NCBI GenBank assembly: GCA_026214975.1
Contig: CM047805.1
Location: 116,245,845-116,309,844 of the forward strand
DNA from: Gentiana macrophylla
Lineage: Eukaryota > Streptophyta > Magnoliopsida > Gentianales > Gentianaceae
Direction: 5' to 3'
DNA: 64,000 bases
Part shown: piece by piece, positions 35,412 to 46,797 of the stretch
Layout of the letters: the number at the start of each line of letters is the position of its first letter
How positions within the stretch are numbered: the first letter of the stretch is position 1
Notes under the pieces: generated by a model
What the model was told of the DNA's origin: nothing
Seen by the model: only the letters and a program-made list of their open reading frames with translations
Databases searched by the model: none
Position numbers and translations under genes: made by a program

Positions 35412-35818
35412 CACCTTCCACCATTTCAAACCTTTCACTTTCCACATCTTTCTATTTAAACCTCTTTTTTTCTCTTCATCATTCCCACACCAAAACATCT
35501 TCATCTTCTCCAAATCTCAAATTTTCTTCTTCCCCTTCTCTCCATAAATTTCCATTTCTAATTTTCTCATAACTTCCATCCACCCAAAAATTAGGGATAG
35601 TAATTTAAATGATCCCCTCAATATCACAAATTGTTCTGTTTAGTGTCTCTGAAGGATTATCAACCAGTGTCTGACGGGGGCCTAAACCTCAGTGACAAAA
35701 GCTTCACGTCGAGTTCGGTCGGCCGAACCCTCTGCTCGGTCAGCGAGGCCCTTCTCTCGATGGGACGAGCCTCACTCTTTGCATCGTTAGCCGGCGTGCT
35801 CTGTTCGATTCTGCGATT
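35412..35818 (+). promoter_or_regulatory. Upstream region of ORF C with TATA-like box
   Basis: A C/T-rich, leader-like region with a TATA-like TCTATTTAAACC near 35450-35461. No palindrome pairs of the CGGATCGATCCG type are present, unlike copies A and B. It was contiguous with 25384-26148 before the 9.25-kb element inserted. Confidence 0.35.
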
Positions 35819-36530
35819 ATGCCACCAAGGCGCGAGCCTCCATACGATTTTTAGCGATCAGCGATGCCATTCCTTTGATCAGCAGGTACCGCAATTCGCT
35901 AGCCAGAAGTATTTTGGTTTATCGAAATTTCTTCAACAACTTTCGCGGTACGGGCTCGAGATTGATTTGACCAAGCTGCGGTCAAGAAGTGTTCGATCTC
36001 GTGGACTCTATCGGTGGCAAAAGGTTGTTGCGCCACTGGCCAAGTCAATGTCATTTGGGTAAGAGAATTTTATTCTTATTTCACGGCGTGCACCCACACA
36101 CGAATTTAGTCAAGTTAAGTGGCAAGATCCATTATTATTACTCGAGGATGATTAATAATTATTATGGTCTCGATACCCCGGAGGAAAAGCAGGAGTACCT
36201 TTATCACGTTTGATGAGTCGATCGTGGTTGGAGGAGGTTGGTGCCCATCTCGGGATAGCATGGACAATAGAAAGTCGCTCGCACTTTTGAGAGCCATATT
36301 TTAGGCGGTGGGAAGATAAGTGCTTACGAGGCTTATCCGTTCTAACATTATTCCGGCTAAGCATGTATACACAATATATTATGTACTCTGGCCTGATATA
36401 CTGGTTGAAGCGAGAGGATGGCGGTTAATATTGGGGCGATGTCGTTACGAGATGATTGCCGATGCCCGCAAGCCTAGACACATGCTTTTATGGTTCATTG
36501 ATCACTTCGTTTTGTGAAGCGGTGAGTGCC
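35819..36530 (+). pseudogene. Retrotransposon ORF resembling the 'putative plant transposon protein' family (copy C)
   Basis: The start at 35819 gives MPPRREPPYDF, a common opening for plant retroelement ORF1 proteins. After a stop the reading shifts through FDQQVPQFASQKYFGLSKFL and YGLEIDLTKL to a frame at 35989-36213 holding FDLVDSIGGKRLLRHW, F-H-G-V-H-P-H-T-N-L and INNYYGLDTPEEKQEYL. The last part matches the family's 'I-N-x-Y-x-G-L-P/D...E-E' motif. A further piece, DILVEARGWRLILG (about 36397-36438), follows. At least four frame breaks occur and the reading fades toward the N gap. The call rests on a few motifs, and the protein's role is unknown. Confidence 0.4.
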
Positions 36531-36780
36531 CGGTGCTAGGCGGTGACTCTTATGTTGGCCCATGCCTATCCTTTCTTTGGATTACCAATGGCACCGCTGT
36601 ACACCACGATGATGACCGGTCCAGGTAATGGCGATGCACAATTTCAAGATTTTCTGAGCGGATCCTAATGTTCTTCAATTAAAGCTTTCGTTGATCCGAG
36701 CGATATACCTTAGGACTAAGCATACGTATGCATGTGATCTTTTAATTTTCTCTTTATCAATGTGTTTTTATTTTTGATTT

Positions 36781-36880
36781 NNNNNNNNNNNNNNNNNNNN
36801 NNNNNNNNNNNNNNNNNNNNNNNNNNNNNNNNNNNNNNNNNNNNNNNNNNNNNNNNNNNNNNNNNNNNNNNNNNNNNNNN
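36781..36880. other. Assembly gap (100 N)
   Basis: Exactly 100 N, the usual placeholder for a scaffold join of unknown size. Sequence on the two sides is unrelated, so order and orientation across it should not be trusted. Confidence 0.98.
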
Positions 36881-38936
36881 GATGTTCAAAGCTCTAGAAA
36901 AGAGATTAATTAGATCAAAAAAAACCATCTCGCATGGTTCAGAGTTAATCAAAGACTAACCAAAAGGACCAGAAGGTATGGGTATCAAAAGAAAACTTAA
37001 TTTGTTTTGCGGGGAAGAAGCGTACTTGGAGATTCATCAAAGCGGCGTCCACAAAACCAAGTTTTGATAATAAATCAACTTTGGTGCTCCAGTTTCACGA
37101 TTCTCAACTTTTGATATCTGTACAAGCGAAGAATGATACAAGCGGAGATACATTGTATCGGACACTTTTACTTTGCTACGAACTACGAGTGTTAGACAAA
37201 GTTATTACCTCGGCGATCATAACAAATCCATCACCCCACTACGTTACTTTTCCGTATCTCGAGAGAACAATATGACTACTACATGTTTGCTTACCCATTC
37301 AAATTCCACCAACTTTTCATCTTATGAAGCCTATAAATACACTTTATTTTCCTACTCAAATTTCATCAATATCAATGGCGACTATAAAATTGAAGCGGGA
37401 ATGATGCGTCTCCATGGATTATTTCCTAAACAAATACGACAATTACGGACTTGCTTGCGAGATTGTTGAAAAGATATGCAAGATCAAAGGGTGGAGAGCG
37501 TTTTTATCTCGATCTATAGAGTGTATGCTTAGAAAGCATATGCAGTTCTACGAGAATGGGAATTATTCATGCAATAACATGAATCTACTAGAATCTGAGG
37601 ACTCTTTGTGTCGAAGGATTAGCGATTTACTAAAAAACAATCACGAAATCTTTGGTTTTGATAAATCAAGCGAGTTAACAAGTGCAAAATGGAGAGAAAG
37701 AGAGAGAAAAGACATGAAAAGAAGTTTTCAAGAAACCCAATTTTGAAGTATCAATCAATGGAGCGTTGGTCTTCTAAAGTGAGTCGAACTTCGGCCTAGA
37801 TGTTTGCTAAATGCATCACTTTGGAAGTCTTGAGAACTTTGACAATCTATCCGGCACAAAAGCGGATGCCTTTACATCTTACGGTTTGAAGAGAAGTTTA
37901 ATTGGCTAAGTATATATTAAACCGATTGGATCAATCGGTTCAACTATGAGACAAAGCCAGAAAGAAAATTGAGGTGAAGAAAGCGGATTCTATTAGGCGA
38001 AAACACTTGCACCAGTGCAAAGGATACTCAATCATTTTAAGGTTCCCAAACTTGGAAAAATGCTGCAATAGCGATGGGAAGATTGCAATTAAAAGTGAAA
38101 AGACCAAACCCAAAGTCACTCAAGAAAGCGATCGTCAGAAGTTCTTTGGACCAAGCAAGAAAAAGAGGAAAATTGAGACTATGAATAAGAAACTAAGAAG
38201 AATAACAAGAAATCTGTCAAAGAGTTGCACAAATTGAGGATATAGATGTTCATATCAATGAAAGAAATGAGAGGAAAGTAAAGATGGGTACAGTAGAAGA
38301 AAAGAAAATAGAAAGGGAACAATCAGTTGAGAAAGCGGTGAGACTCAACGAGAAGAAATCTTTTGAGACACCAGATTAAGCCGGTCCCTCCCGGATAATG
38401 AAAGTCGAGTCTCTACAAGTTATGGAAATACAAAAAGCTGAACAAACCCCACCAAACCGTCTACATATGTTCAAGAGAACCACCCTTGAAAGAATCGAGT
38501 TATAGGACATCATGGAAGATTATGATGAAGTCCCACGAAATTGCAGGGATGGTAACCTTAATTAGTAGCTTGGTCCCTCCCGAAATTAGTATCGAGGATA
38601 ACTTTTGAAGAATCGGTGAAGAAATGCAAGCTTCTCATGCGATAATAAAGAAGATCTTTGAGAAATGCATTCAGCAAGAGTTCATTAATCTTGTTGAAGA
38701 AGCGCGAAGAAGTGAATCATGAGAGATCACTTACGAGAAAGAATCAATGGGAGAAGGCTGAGAAGAAAAACAAGTTGAATCGGTTAAGGAACTAATTATT
38801 AAAAAAGAAAGCAGATTTGCACAAAAGGAGAAAGTGGTTGAACCCACAAGAGTTGAAGAAAGCTATTTGGTGTCACGGTGAAAAGCTGGATGACCCATTG
38901 TCAAACCACAAAAGCGAGGCAGATGAATGAACATTA
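36881..38936 (+). pseudogene. Lysine/glutamate-rich degenerate coding zone, 5' part; unrecognised
   Basis: I do not recognise this protein. Open pieces on the plus strand include one at 37414-37746 with MDYFLNKYDNYGL and a cysteine-containing stretch, and one at 37974-38237 rich in Lys and Arg (TKPKVTQESDRQKFFGPSKK). Between and after them the reading is dominated by EKK/EEK-like codons with stops, as in a coiled-coil protein with frame shifts. GCG trinucleotides are dense, suggesting miscalled CTG/CAG sites. A solo LTR at 38937 interrupts it, and it resumes at 40862. Confidence 0.35.
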
Positions 38937-40861
38937 CATTGAAATAGTGTCCTAAACCAATCGGGTTGGACCCGATCCAACAGTCGGATCATTTCTACTA
39001 TTTCTTTATGATTATACATATATAATAAATGGTTTTAGTTGTCATATATTTGTTCTTTTAAAAACCAATTATGAATTGTTATATGATAACGTCATTAGTA
39101 TTAAAGCTGTGATAGAAAACCATGATAGGCGATTATGGTTGATGAGATCTCTAATCACTTTAATAAGTTTGATACTTAAATGTCTACTGAGGCTTATGTA
39201 CTATTAAGCAGGACATTGATAGTACAAGCGGTGCACTTATTAGATGTCTTACGTCTTTAAAGCGAGGATAGATCTAAATCTATCGAAGTGTAGAGACACT
39301 TGGGTATGCGTGGGCGTGTATTAGAGAATCGCGTCGTTAGGTGACCACTAACAACTGTTAAGTGTCACGTTATGTATTTGTTGTGTAATTATCCTTAGGA
39401 CCGGAGTGCATGGCATCACGGTGTGGATTGTCATGCTTTGACACTATTGAGTTTCCGCCCAGCCATGGGCGATCATGCGGTAGTGATCGGGTGTGATCTT
39501 AAAGCATCACGGAGAATACGTTAGGTTAAATGCAGGAATCGCGTACCACAATAGTAGGGGTGAATATCGAAGGGCCTAACTTATAAGGAATGTCTTACTC
39601 TTGTGAATCTTTGCAAAGTGGAAGTAAATGAGTTACTTTGAAAACATGATATCCAGTTATAAGATACGGCCCGTTGATGCTTGAAACCACGATGAGCGAC
39701 CATATGGATATTATTACGGCGATATGATTCTATTTACCTAACCGAGCACATGAAGGTAGTAGTCATTGTGTATTGACTCTTCCGATGATTGGGGGTCATG
39801 GGCGTGTTTAGGCGCTATCCATGATGGTTATAGATGAAGGGCATTTTAGTAATTGAGCCTTATGTCTCGGCCAACATATTGAAGCCTATCGGGTCACACA
39901 AATATGAACATCAAGTCGGATTAAAATGTGGTTATAGTTGATAACTAAATAAGGAAATAATTTATCTCATACTATAAAGGTTATAGTGGTAAATTAATGG
40001 TGGTATTTATTTATTATGAATAAATATAATACAAGATATTAATTATGTTGATTAATTAAATGTGTATATTGATACATATATTTGAGAAATATGTATATAT
40101 GATATACATTTATTTTACAAATTAATTAATCATAGCATTATATTAATTAAAAAGAATATTCCGGATGCCAAAGGTTGGTGTTTGGGCGCCACTTCTAGTG
40201 TATAAAGATACACTTGGATTGTGCAATTTAATTAATGTGATTACCATAATATTAATATTAGATATTAATTGATTTGGAAAAATAGAATTATGGTAATAAG
40301 ATAAAGATATATTCAATATAAGATATTGTCAATATATATCTTGGAAATATATTTAATATCGATATTGAATATTAAATGAGATAAATCAATCAAAGGGATT
40401 TTCTTATTTTATTAGGAAAAAGTTTTATTTCTCATCAATCGACTAGAAGCTAATCCCAATCAGTTGGGGAGACTAAAGGGGTGCCACTTTCTATTATAAA
40501 TAGGAGGATTGGCTAGCTCTTTTGTACACCATAATTTCAAGAGCTAATTGTTAGGTGTGAAAAATAAGAGAGCTTCTTAGAGGAGATTATAGAGAGAAAA
40601 GGTCGACCTAGTGCGTCGAGTTTTCTAGTAGCAATCCTTGACAGGATTCCGGCGAGGTGCTCGTGTAGATTATTGGTAGAGGCCAGACACGTGGATGGCT
40701 CGCGCACATCTACTCCTACCGGACGGTCAAAGCGTCGATCTTTTAGATCAATCAAGGTAGTATTACCGTCCCTCTCTTATATGTTTATTGTTTAAAGCGA
40801 AATCAATCTGGATTGAAATCAATTTTGAATTTCATTTGCGCTACTCGATTGATTTCTAACA
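38937..40861 (+). repeat. Solo LTR of the 735-6783 copia family
   Basis: It aligns over its whole length with the LTR at 4846-6783, from the degraded start ATTGAAATAGTGTCC to GATTTCTAACA. It is more diverged from the two LTRs at 735-6783 than they are from each other. No clear target duplication was found (left flank ...ACATTA, right flank CCTTC), and no primer-binding site or polypurine tract adjoins it. Confidence 0.75.
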
Positions 40862-42805
40862 CCTTCCATCATCCTTGAAGCAGAACTTGCCACCATCACG
40901 GAAGCTCTGCTTGAACAAAAGGTTGGTCCTACAAAGACATAGAAACGAGAGGATCAAAGGCGGTTGCAAGAAACTTGATGATTATACTCACTTTGGAAGT
41001 TCGATTCCACGAGCAATCAGAAGAGATGATGGAAGCGAGATGATGATTGATGAGCCATGGGTTTTGGACTATATGATATTACTCATTTGTCTCAATTGTT
41101 TGGCGTGTTAAGATTTTTGAGTAATGGTCATACATCCATTAGAGCTCGTCATTGGAGTAAAGCGATGGGTGATGAGCCTCGACCAAAAACCAAGAAATGA
41201 TGATGATGATGATTCACATGGAAATCAGTTTGCAAGAGGATTCTAGCATCATTCAAAATCAAAAGCTGGAAAGCGATGAAAAGAATGAAAGACTCGGGAT
41301 AAGCTGGAAGCTCGGAGAGTCCACTGCATATGATTCAAAATCTAAATCGAATCTCAACTGAAGAAAAAGCAGGCCCGAAATTGATTCTCCTCTTGACCGA
41401 GGAGTTACGGAGATAGCTAAAGATGTAGTTGCTCAAATTGCACCCGTTGAAAATGAGAATGAAGAAAAAAGCTCTAACGAAGGAAACAAGAAACTAGCCC
41501 CAAAAAAACCAATGTAGCACCTTACAGGGAAGTTAGTCGGTTAGGAGAATTTAATCAAAAGAAAAAGCGACATTGTTGGAATTGAGTTAAAGCGGCTTGA
41601 CCAACAGAAGAAAACTAAAAAAGCGATTCGAGGAAGCGATATTATTCGAAAGTTGATGTCATGAGGTACACAACTTCTTATTTTGGAAATTGAAAACAAA
41701 AACTTGGATGTCACTATAGACAATCATGACAACTTTATCTAAGGAGAAGAAGAAAGAAAGCGATCTTGAAAGAAGTAAAAGAAATCAAAGATAAGCTGCT
41801 GGATACTTTGATCAACATCGGAAAAATAACCATTGAGTGCAAGCGGAAAGAATGAAACTCAAGGCAGGCTCAAGAACCTCACCCCAATGACTTACATGTC
41901 GAGTCTTGATGATGGAAAACACACTTAAAGGTCTGCCGTAGCCCAAACCATATTGGCATCCAACCAATAGCATCTGAGCGCCAATCCCTACGAGTATGCT
42001 CTCAAGGATGATGCCAATAAAGGGAAAGATAAAGTGAGGATATATTAAAGTCAATCTTTGAAGATTTGGAAGGGTTCTTGGAGATATTGATGAAAAAGCG
42101 CGAAACTAAAGAATGCGAGTTGATCGACCGATGAGAAATGGAGGCCCGATAATCAAGTTTCCAAATCTTCTCAAAGTCTTGCATTAAATCCTCGGTTATG
42201 CAGAGTTGTTTAAGAAAATGCCCATATTGAATAGAAACCGGAGAAAAAGCCTTGGACAAATTCTTATAGACAAAGAAAGTTTTCTTCACTACATCAAGAA
42301 ACTGAGCAAATGGGAAAAAATGGTACCTTAAAAACAACTGAAGAAAATGCTAAAGAAACTAAGTTAGCATCAACTAGACAAGTTATTGAAGAACTCACAA
42401 CCAATGAAGAACTTAGAGGAAGCATGATGAGATTCACAATTCTTTATAAAAGTATGTTCTTTGGAAATACACCAATGGCTATGGCATGGAAAATGCGGAC
42501 AAACATCAACAACCTAGATTTTGATCCAATATATGAGTCAATGAAAAAATCATTGAAACTATGACAAAATGGTTGAGAGTTAGCGAGGAAAGAAGGAAGA
42601 AAAGTGAAAGCTAAGCGACACGAGGATAAGTTAGAAAAATTAGTAACGACTTAGAATCGGTTTTCGGTTCAAAAATTGTACTCTCATACTCATGTAACTC
42701 CAAGTATGAAATGAATAAAGTTCAGTTCAATGTGTTTTATTTTACTTTTGTCATATCTTTTGCATTGTTTTTAAGGATGGTATTGACATCATAAAAAAGA
42801 GAAAT
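40862..42805 (+). pseudogene. Lysine/glutamate-rich degenerate coding zone, 3' part; unrecognised
   Basis: This continues the zone broken by the solo LTR. Open pieces are 40875-41111 and 42310-42564; the latter reads TTNEELRGSMMRFTILYKSM then FFGNTPMAMAWKMRTNINNL. Charged low-complexity reading lies between them. It ends with the purine run AAAAAAGAGAAAT (about 42793-42805) directly before an LTR start. This suggests it is the 3' ORF of a retroelement. No RT, integrase or protease motif was found. Confidence 0.35.
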
Positions 42806-43826
42806 TGTTGGAAATAAAATTTAGTTTTGATGGCGATTCATCCATTTGTTTATTTGTTCAAACCCCGTTGATGAAGTCTTTGAAATTAAATTTGTTATAG
42901 TGCAAAGCAAAAGATATCTAGAAAATGTTTGTATAGGTTTTATTAGAGTAATTGTTGTATAGGTTTTATTAAGAACTCCTCTAAAGTACTCATTGAAAGA
43001 TCAAGAAATCTTACAAGTGTTTACGAAGCTAACGAGAAATCATCAAGTCAAATAACACTTGAAGAAAAAGAGCTACTTGCACTTATTATGTACATCAAGA
43101 AGAAAAGCTCAAACCCACAAGTTGAATCACTTTCTTGATTCAAGTCTCAACTTTGTTTATATAAAGGTTTAGGCGTGAAACACCAAGGCAGTGTGAAGGG
43201 CGAGTTGAGAGTGCGATTAGGAAAAGCGTGTTGTTGTGAAATGGTGAAGAGGCAATACTATCCTTCAAGGACCAGTGGAGCAGACTTAGTGATACAACAA
43301 TTAAACATGTTAAGGACTAAGGCTCGAAGATTGTGAAACTAGGGATTAGTCAAGGACAATCGTTATTTACTTCGTGTCTTGTAACGTTAACTCAAGAACT
43401 TAATGAATTTCCTCCATCATTATAGGAGAAGAGTGGGTGACATGATTACACCACAGAACACTATAAACTTTGTCTTATTTACTTTACGCATTTACTTACA
43501 ATATTTTGTATACATGTTTGTATTTGTTTACTTTATCTAGTTTTGCACAATTAGAAACACACCATGATGGCCCAAGTTCACACAACATATTTCAAGATAA
43601 CTTAATAAGCGATATTACATATATATATATTAAGATCATAAAAGACTTTAAATAATTTATTCCATTTGCATTTAGCTCGATTGTGAAAAAAGTTAGTCGG
43701 ACTTTTTCGGCTTTCGATTATTTAACTCAATAATCTTTTAATATACGATTCACTTAAAAGAAACAAAAGTTTTAGAGGACAAGTTTATTCAAACCCCTCC
43801 CCACTAAACTTGTCACAAGCCTTACA
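42806..43826 (+). repeat. 1.0-kb LTR-like unit
   Basis: It starts TGTTGGAAATAAAATT after a purine run and ends CTTACA. Inside are a TATA-like TTTATATAAAGG (about 43156-43167) and a C-rich end (CCCCTCCCCACTAAACTTGTC) typical of the 3' end of plant copia LTRs. No second copy is in the window; the upstream one may lie beyond the N gap. Confidence 0.5.
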
Positions 43827-43869
43827 AGGGACCATCAATGGCGATTGATTAGGTTGACCCCAAAGGTGG

Positions 43870-44412
43870 TTTTCTAGCCTGGTATGAGGAAAGTAGATTA
43901 ATCGCCAACAAGCCTTTGATAATATTAGGGATCAATGTCTTCACCATCTTCCTCTTCCTTACCAATCTTGTTGTTGTATTTTATGAATCTTGATTGGTTG
44001 CTCCCCAACATCCATAATCAACTGAGAAGATCTAGTGTGTATCTTATGTGAATACCATAAATTCCATCCTTAGATCTGGATACTTCCATTCCCAAGAACA
44101 ATCTTAGTTATCCCAAATATTTACTTCAAACTCAATTTTTGAGAAGTTTCTTAAGATGACTAATCGCTAAGCTGATTGTTTCCAATGATGAATATGTCAT
44201 CTACAAACACAATCGAGAATAGTGATCTGCTTGATTCAAAGTGTTTGTAGAACATAGTGTGATCTTCTTGCCCTTAAGTGTAGCCATTTCCTTTGATGGA
44301 AAGTGTGAATCTTTCAAACCATAAATAGATTTCTTGATCTGCATACCTTGTCAGCGATGTAAAATTGTCTTGTGATATTTTGTTGAGGCACATCCACTCC
44401 TCAAACCCAACT
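43870..44412 (-). pseudogene. Copia reverse transcriptase fragment, minus strand
   Basis: On the minus strand the reading goes from IKKSIYGLK (about 44345-44310) through a degraded catalytic region (DD-like MTYSS at about 44200) to AISHLKKLLK. It then shows a YLGQLRLFLGMEVSRSKDGI-like segment (about 44125-44060), then YTLDLLS, and ends with YQRLVG (about 43900). These are consecutive copia RT motifs ('S-x-Y-G-L-K', 'Y-V-D-D', 'L-x-x-F-L-G-x-E-V', 'Y-x-x-L-V-G'). It is a 540-bp scrap with frame shifts, lying between an LTR-like unit and the UBP-like gene. Confidence 0.65.
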
Positions 44413-45043
44413 CCACTATTTCCCCAACCGGAGCATATAAAATGAAGCCAAAAATATAGTGAACATTTTAGAGCGTTTTGGGGTTCGGGGTTCAGAGCTC
44501 AACACGTTTCTCTTCCCATAAACTAATACGCATGTTCCATTACACACCTTCCATTCTATTAGAATAGCAAATGCTATAATAATTACAATGATACAAGAGA
44601 GAATAAAAGGTGCTTGGAAGGCTTCATTAAACCATGCAAAAAACGTCATGATGAGTTGGTCAGGTGGTAATTCTTGTGAGCATTATAACAGGAGGTTACG
44701 GGTTGAGTCGATGAAAGACAAAGGTGTGCGTGCGTCCGTGATTGGCAACTCCGCATCATTTATCAATATGCATAACAGAAAAATAAAGCTCCTTCATGAT
44801 TTCCCAAACGCTCTAAATTATAAGAGAGCATCAATTCTCCAGAAAGATATCAGCATCAATTGTAACAAAGGTCGTCCATCAAAGGTCCTTCAATCAAGGC
44901 ATTTCTCACCTTTTCCTGAGACAGAGCCAGACCAAATCTCACAAAATTAGCCAGTGAAAAAGTACTAGAAAGCATGCAATAGAAGGAAAGCATGAAAATG
45001 AAAAGGAAACGGAAAGAACAACTAAATAATATTGTCCTCTGAC
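44413..45043. other. No recognisable gene; 3' flank of the UBP-like gene
   Basis: A last exon of the UBP-like gene would be expected here on the minus strand, with its conserved R-R-D-V-Y-G and K-P-V-K-I-Y-N end. I do not see it. The open frame at 44588-44950 on the plus strand matches nothing I know. Confidence 0.4.
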
Positions 45044-45550
45044 CTCAAAACAGCCCAATAAAACATCAGTGTCTTCAAGATACACAGGTGGTCCTCCTGG
45101 TTCTAAAGTGCAAATTTCCACTGTTGGACAATGATAATATTCATTTAAAAATCCAGGAATATTGCAAAGGTTTAGTACAAAAGAAAAAGAAGAGGACGGG
45201 AAGAAACAAGAGAGATATAAAGTTTCAAAATACCTTGGAAAATTCCTCCTTATCAATGGCCAGTTTCGATAGAAGTCGTACTTTAACCTCAGCTAATGTT
45301 TCATCATCACGAAAAACAACGACAATAAAAGGTTTCAAGGATACCTTCATCATTGTGCAAAAACAACATGAAATATTAGTTTAAAAATTAAACCACAAAA
45401 GTATAGCCCCTGTCAGCAAATTAAACTAGCATCAACATCCACCTCTCCACGTACGATGAAATTTAAAAATACCTCTCCACCATCTGTCTTGGTAAAATGG
45501 TAAACTTGTACCAAATGAAGACCACGATCAAGTTTGTTTTCTTCTGGGAC

Positions 45551-46119
45551 CTGTAAGGGTTATAGACAATTTGATGTCAATGTTACTAAAGCTGCCCCGT
45601 ATCATGTACTGCATATAACGCACTTCAAAAATTAAAGGTAGTGTGTATTAACACAGTAACAGACCCATATGAGTGAAAAATAGTACTAAAAACATAAAGT
45701 AAGCAAGCAAACCGCTAATTAGAAGAAGATGAAACAGGAACATGAGATGCTACAGATTATTAGACTTAAGGAGCATAAGGATTACAAAATTTCGATGGCA
45801 CAAATAAAATTTCAATTATTCTACTAGTTTAGCCTTATTTTAATCTATCTCTTCATTCTTTTTTCATCCTATAATAGAAAAACTGTAATTTTTTGCTCAT
45901 TCTAGCATAAGCTCGTCAGGCAACGACTATTTTTAAAGTTTAAATATGGTTTCTCAATGTCGCTAAGTATATGTACATTGTTTAAGTGTTCTTTCTGTGT
46001 TTTATTAGAAAGTGACACATTTATCCTAGAAAACAACACAAGGCGACACCTTTTCAGGATCAAGTCGGTGAACCCTCCCCTAGCGTCTAGGCGATGCCTA
46101 GACAGCGCCTTAACTAGTA
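45551..46119 (-). other. Intron of the UBP-like gene, 3' part
   Basis: This is intronic on the minus strand. It contains a perfect inverted repeat GTCTAGGC-GAT-GCCTAGAC at 46085-46103, inside a GGCG/CGCC-rich patch that looks like a short dispersed repeat. Nothing else is recognisable. Confidence 0.4.
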
Positions 46120-46328
46120 TGTTAATTAGTGGCTAATTAGTTTGTAATCTCTCTTAAGGAGTTTTCCACTTGTTAATATGTCCAACTAGCCCTGGTACAG
46201 TAAATTCTGTCTCAATCCTACCAACCGTTGGATTTATCCTAGTTATATAAAGGAGTTTTGTTGTAATAGACAATAAGAACATTTTCTTATCTTGAATACT
46301 TCTCCCTTTCTTACGATTTCATAAAGTT
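46120..46328 (+). repeat. Possible short LTR remnant
   Basis: It begins TGTTAATTAGTGGC, has a TATA-like GTTATATAAAGGAG near 46236-46249 and ends in a T/C-rich tail. TTTTGGTATGCTCC, faintly like a primer-binding site, follows. The layout resembles the 275-bp LTRs at 54183 and 58944. The end is unclear and no partner exists. Confidence 0.3.
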
Positions 46329-46509
46329 TTGGTATGCTCCTCTAAAGTACTTTCTTTTACGGATTTTTTTCATCGAACTCTTTTGCTCATCTCGTATGAC
46401 CGTATCAAATTAGTAGCATGTTTGTGTTTACAATGATGTTGCTCAAGATTTACCGTCTAAAGTATCTATATTTTGCTTCCCCTAATTTTTGGTGTGCAAG
46501 TATGGTAAG

Positions 46510-46787
46510 TGTGGAAATAAGCAAGAAGGGGAGAAAAAGATAAACTCTTATTTAAGAGTTTTATCGAGTTACATAATGATCATTAGATTAAATAGAAAGG
46601 ACCCAACCAGCTAGAAAAAGCCATGATGCAGACAGGTAACGGCTAATGCTGATGAAAGCCCCAGGCCATAATGGTCCAGACAGAAGAAAAAACTAATTAA
46701 AGCTAAATAAAGGCATTAGGATTAAAGTAGCGGACATTTAATCACTAATTAACTATAAGAGAAATAAGACAACAACATATTTCAACA
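46510..46787 (-). repeat. 3' LTR of the intronic copia element
   Basis: It is a 278-bp match to 51211-51487. On the minus strand it follows the polypurine tract TTGAGGGGAG. Confidence 0.9.
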
Positions 46788-46797
46788 CTCCCCTCAA
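46788..46797 (-). other. Polypurine tract of the intronic copia element
   Basis: The minus strand reads TTGAGGGGAG immediately before the LTR start TGTTGAAATATG. Confidence 0.85.

Noticed and set aside
44416..44649. Hydrophobic 77-codon minus-strand frame that could be a small membrane protein or the last UBP exon
   Set aside because: No UBP C-terminal motif and no splice acceptor in register. The hydrophobic run is short and lies in intergenic AT-rich sequence.
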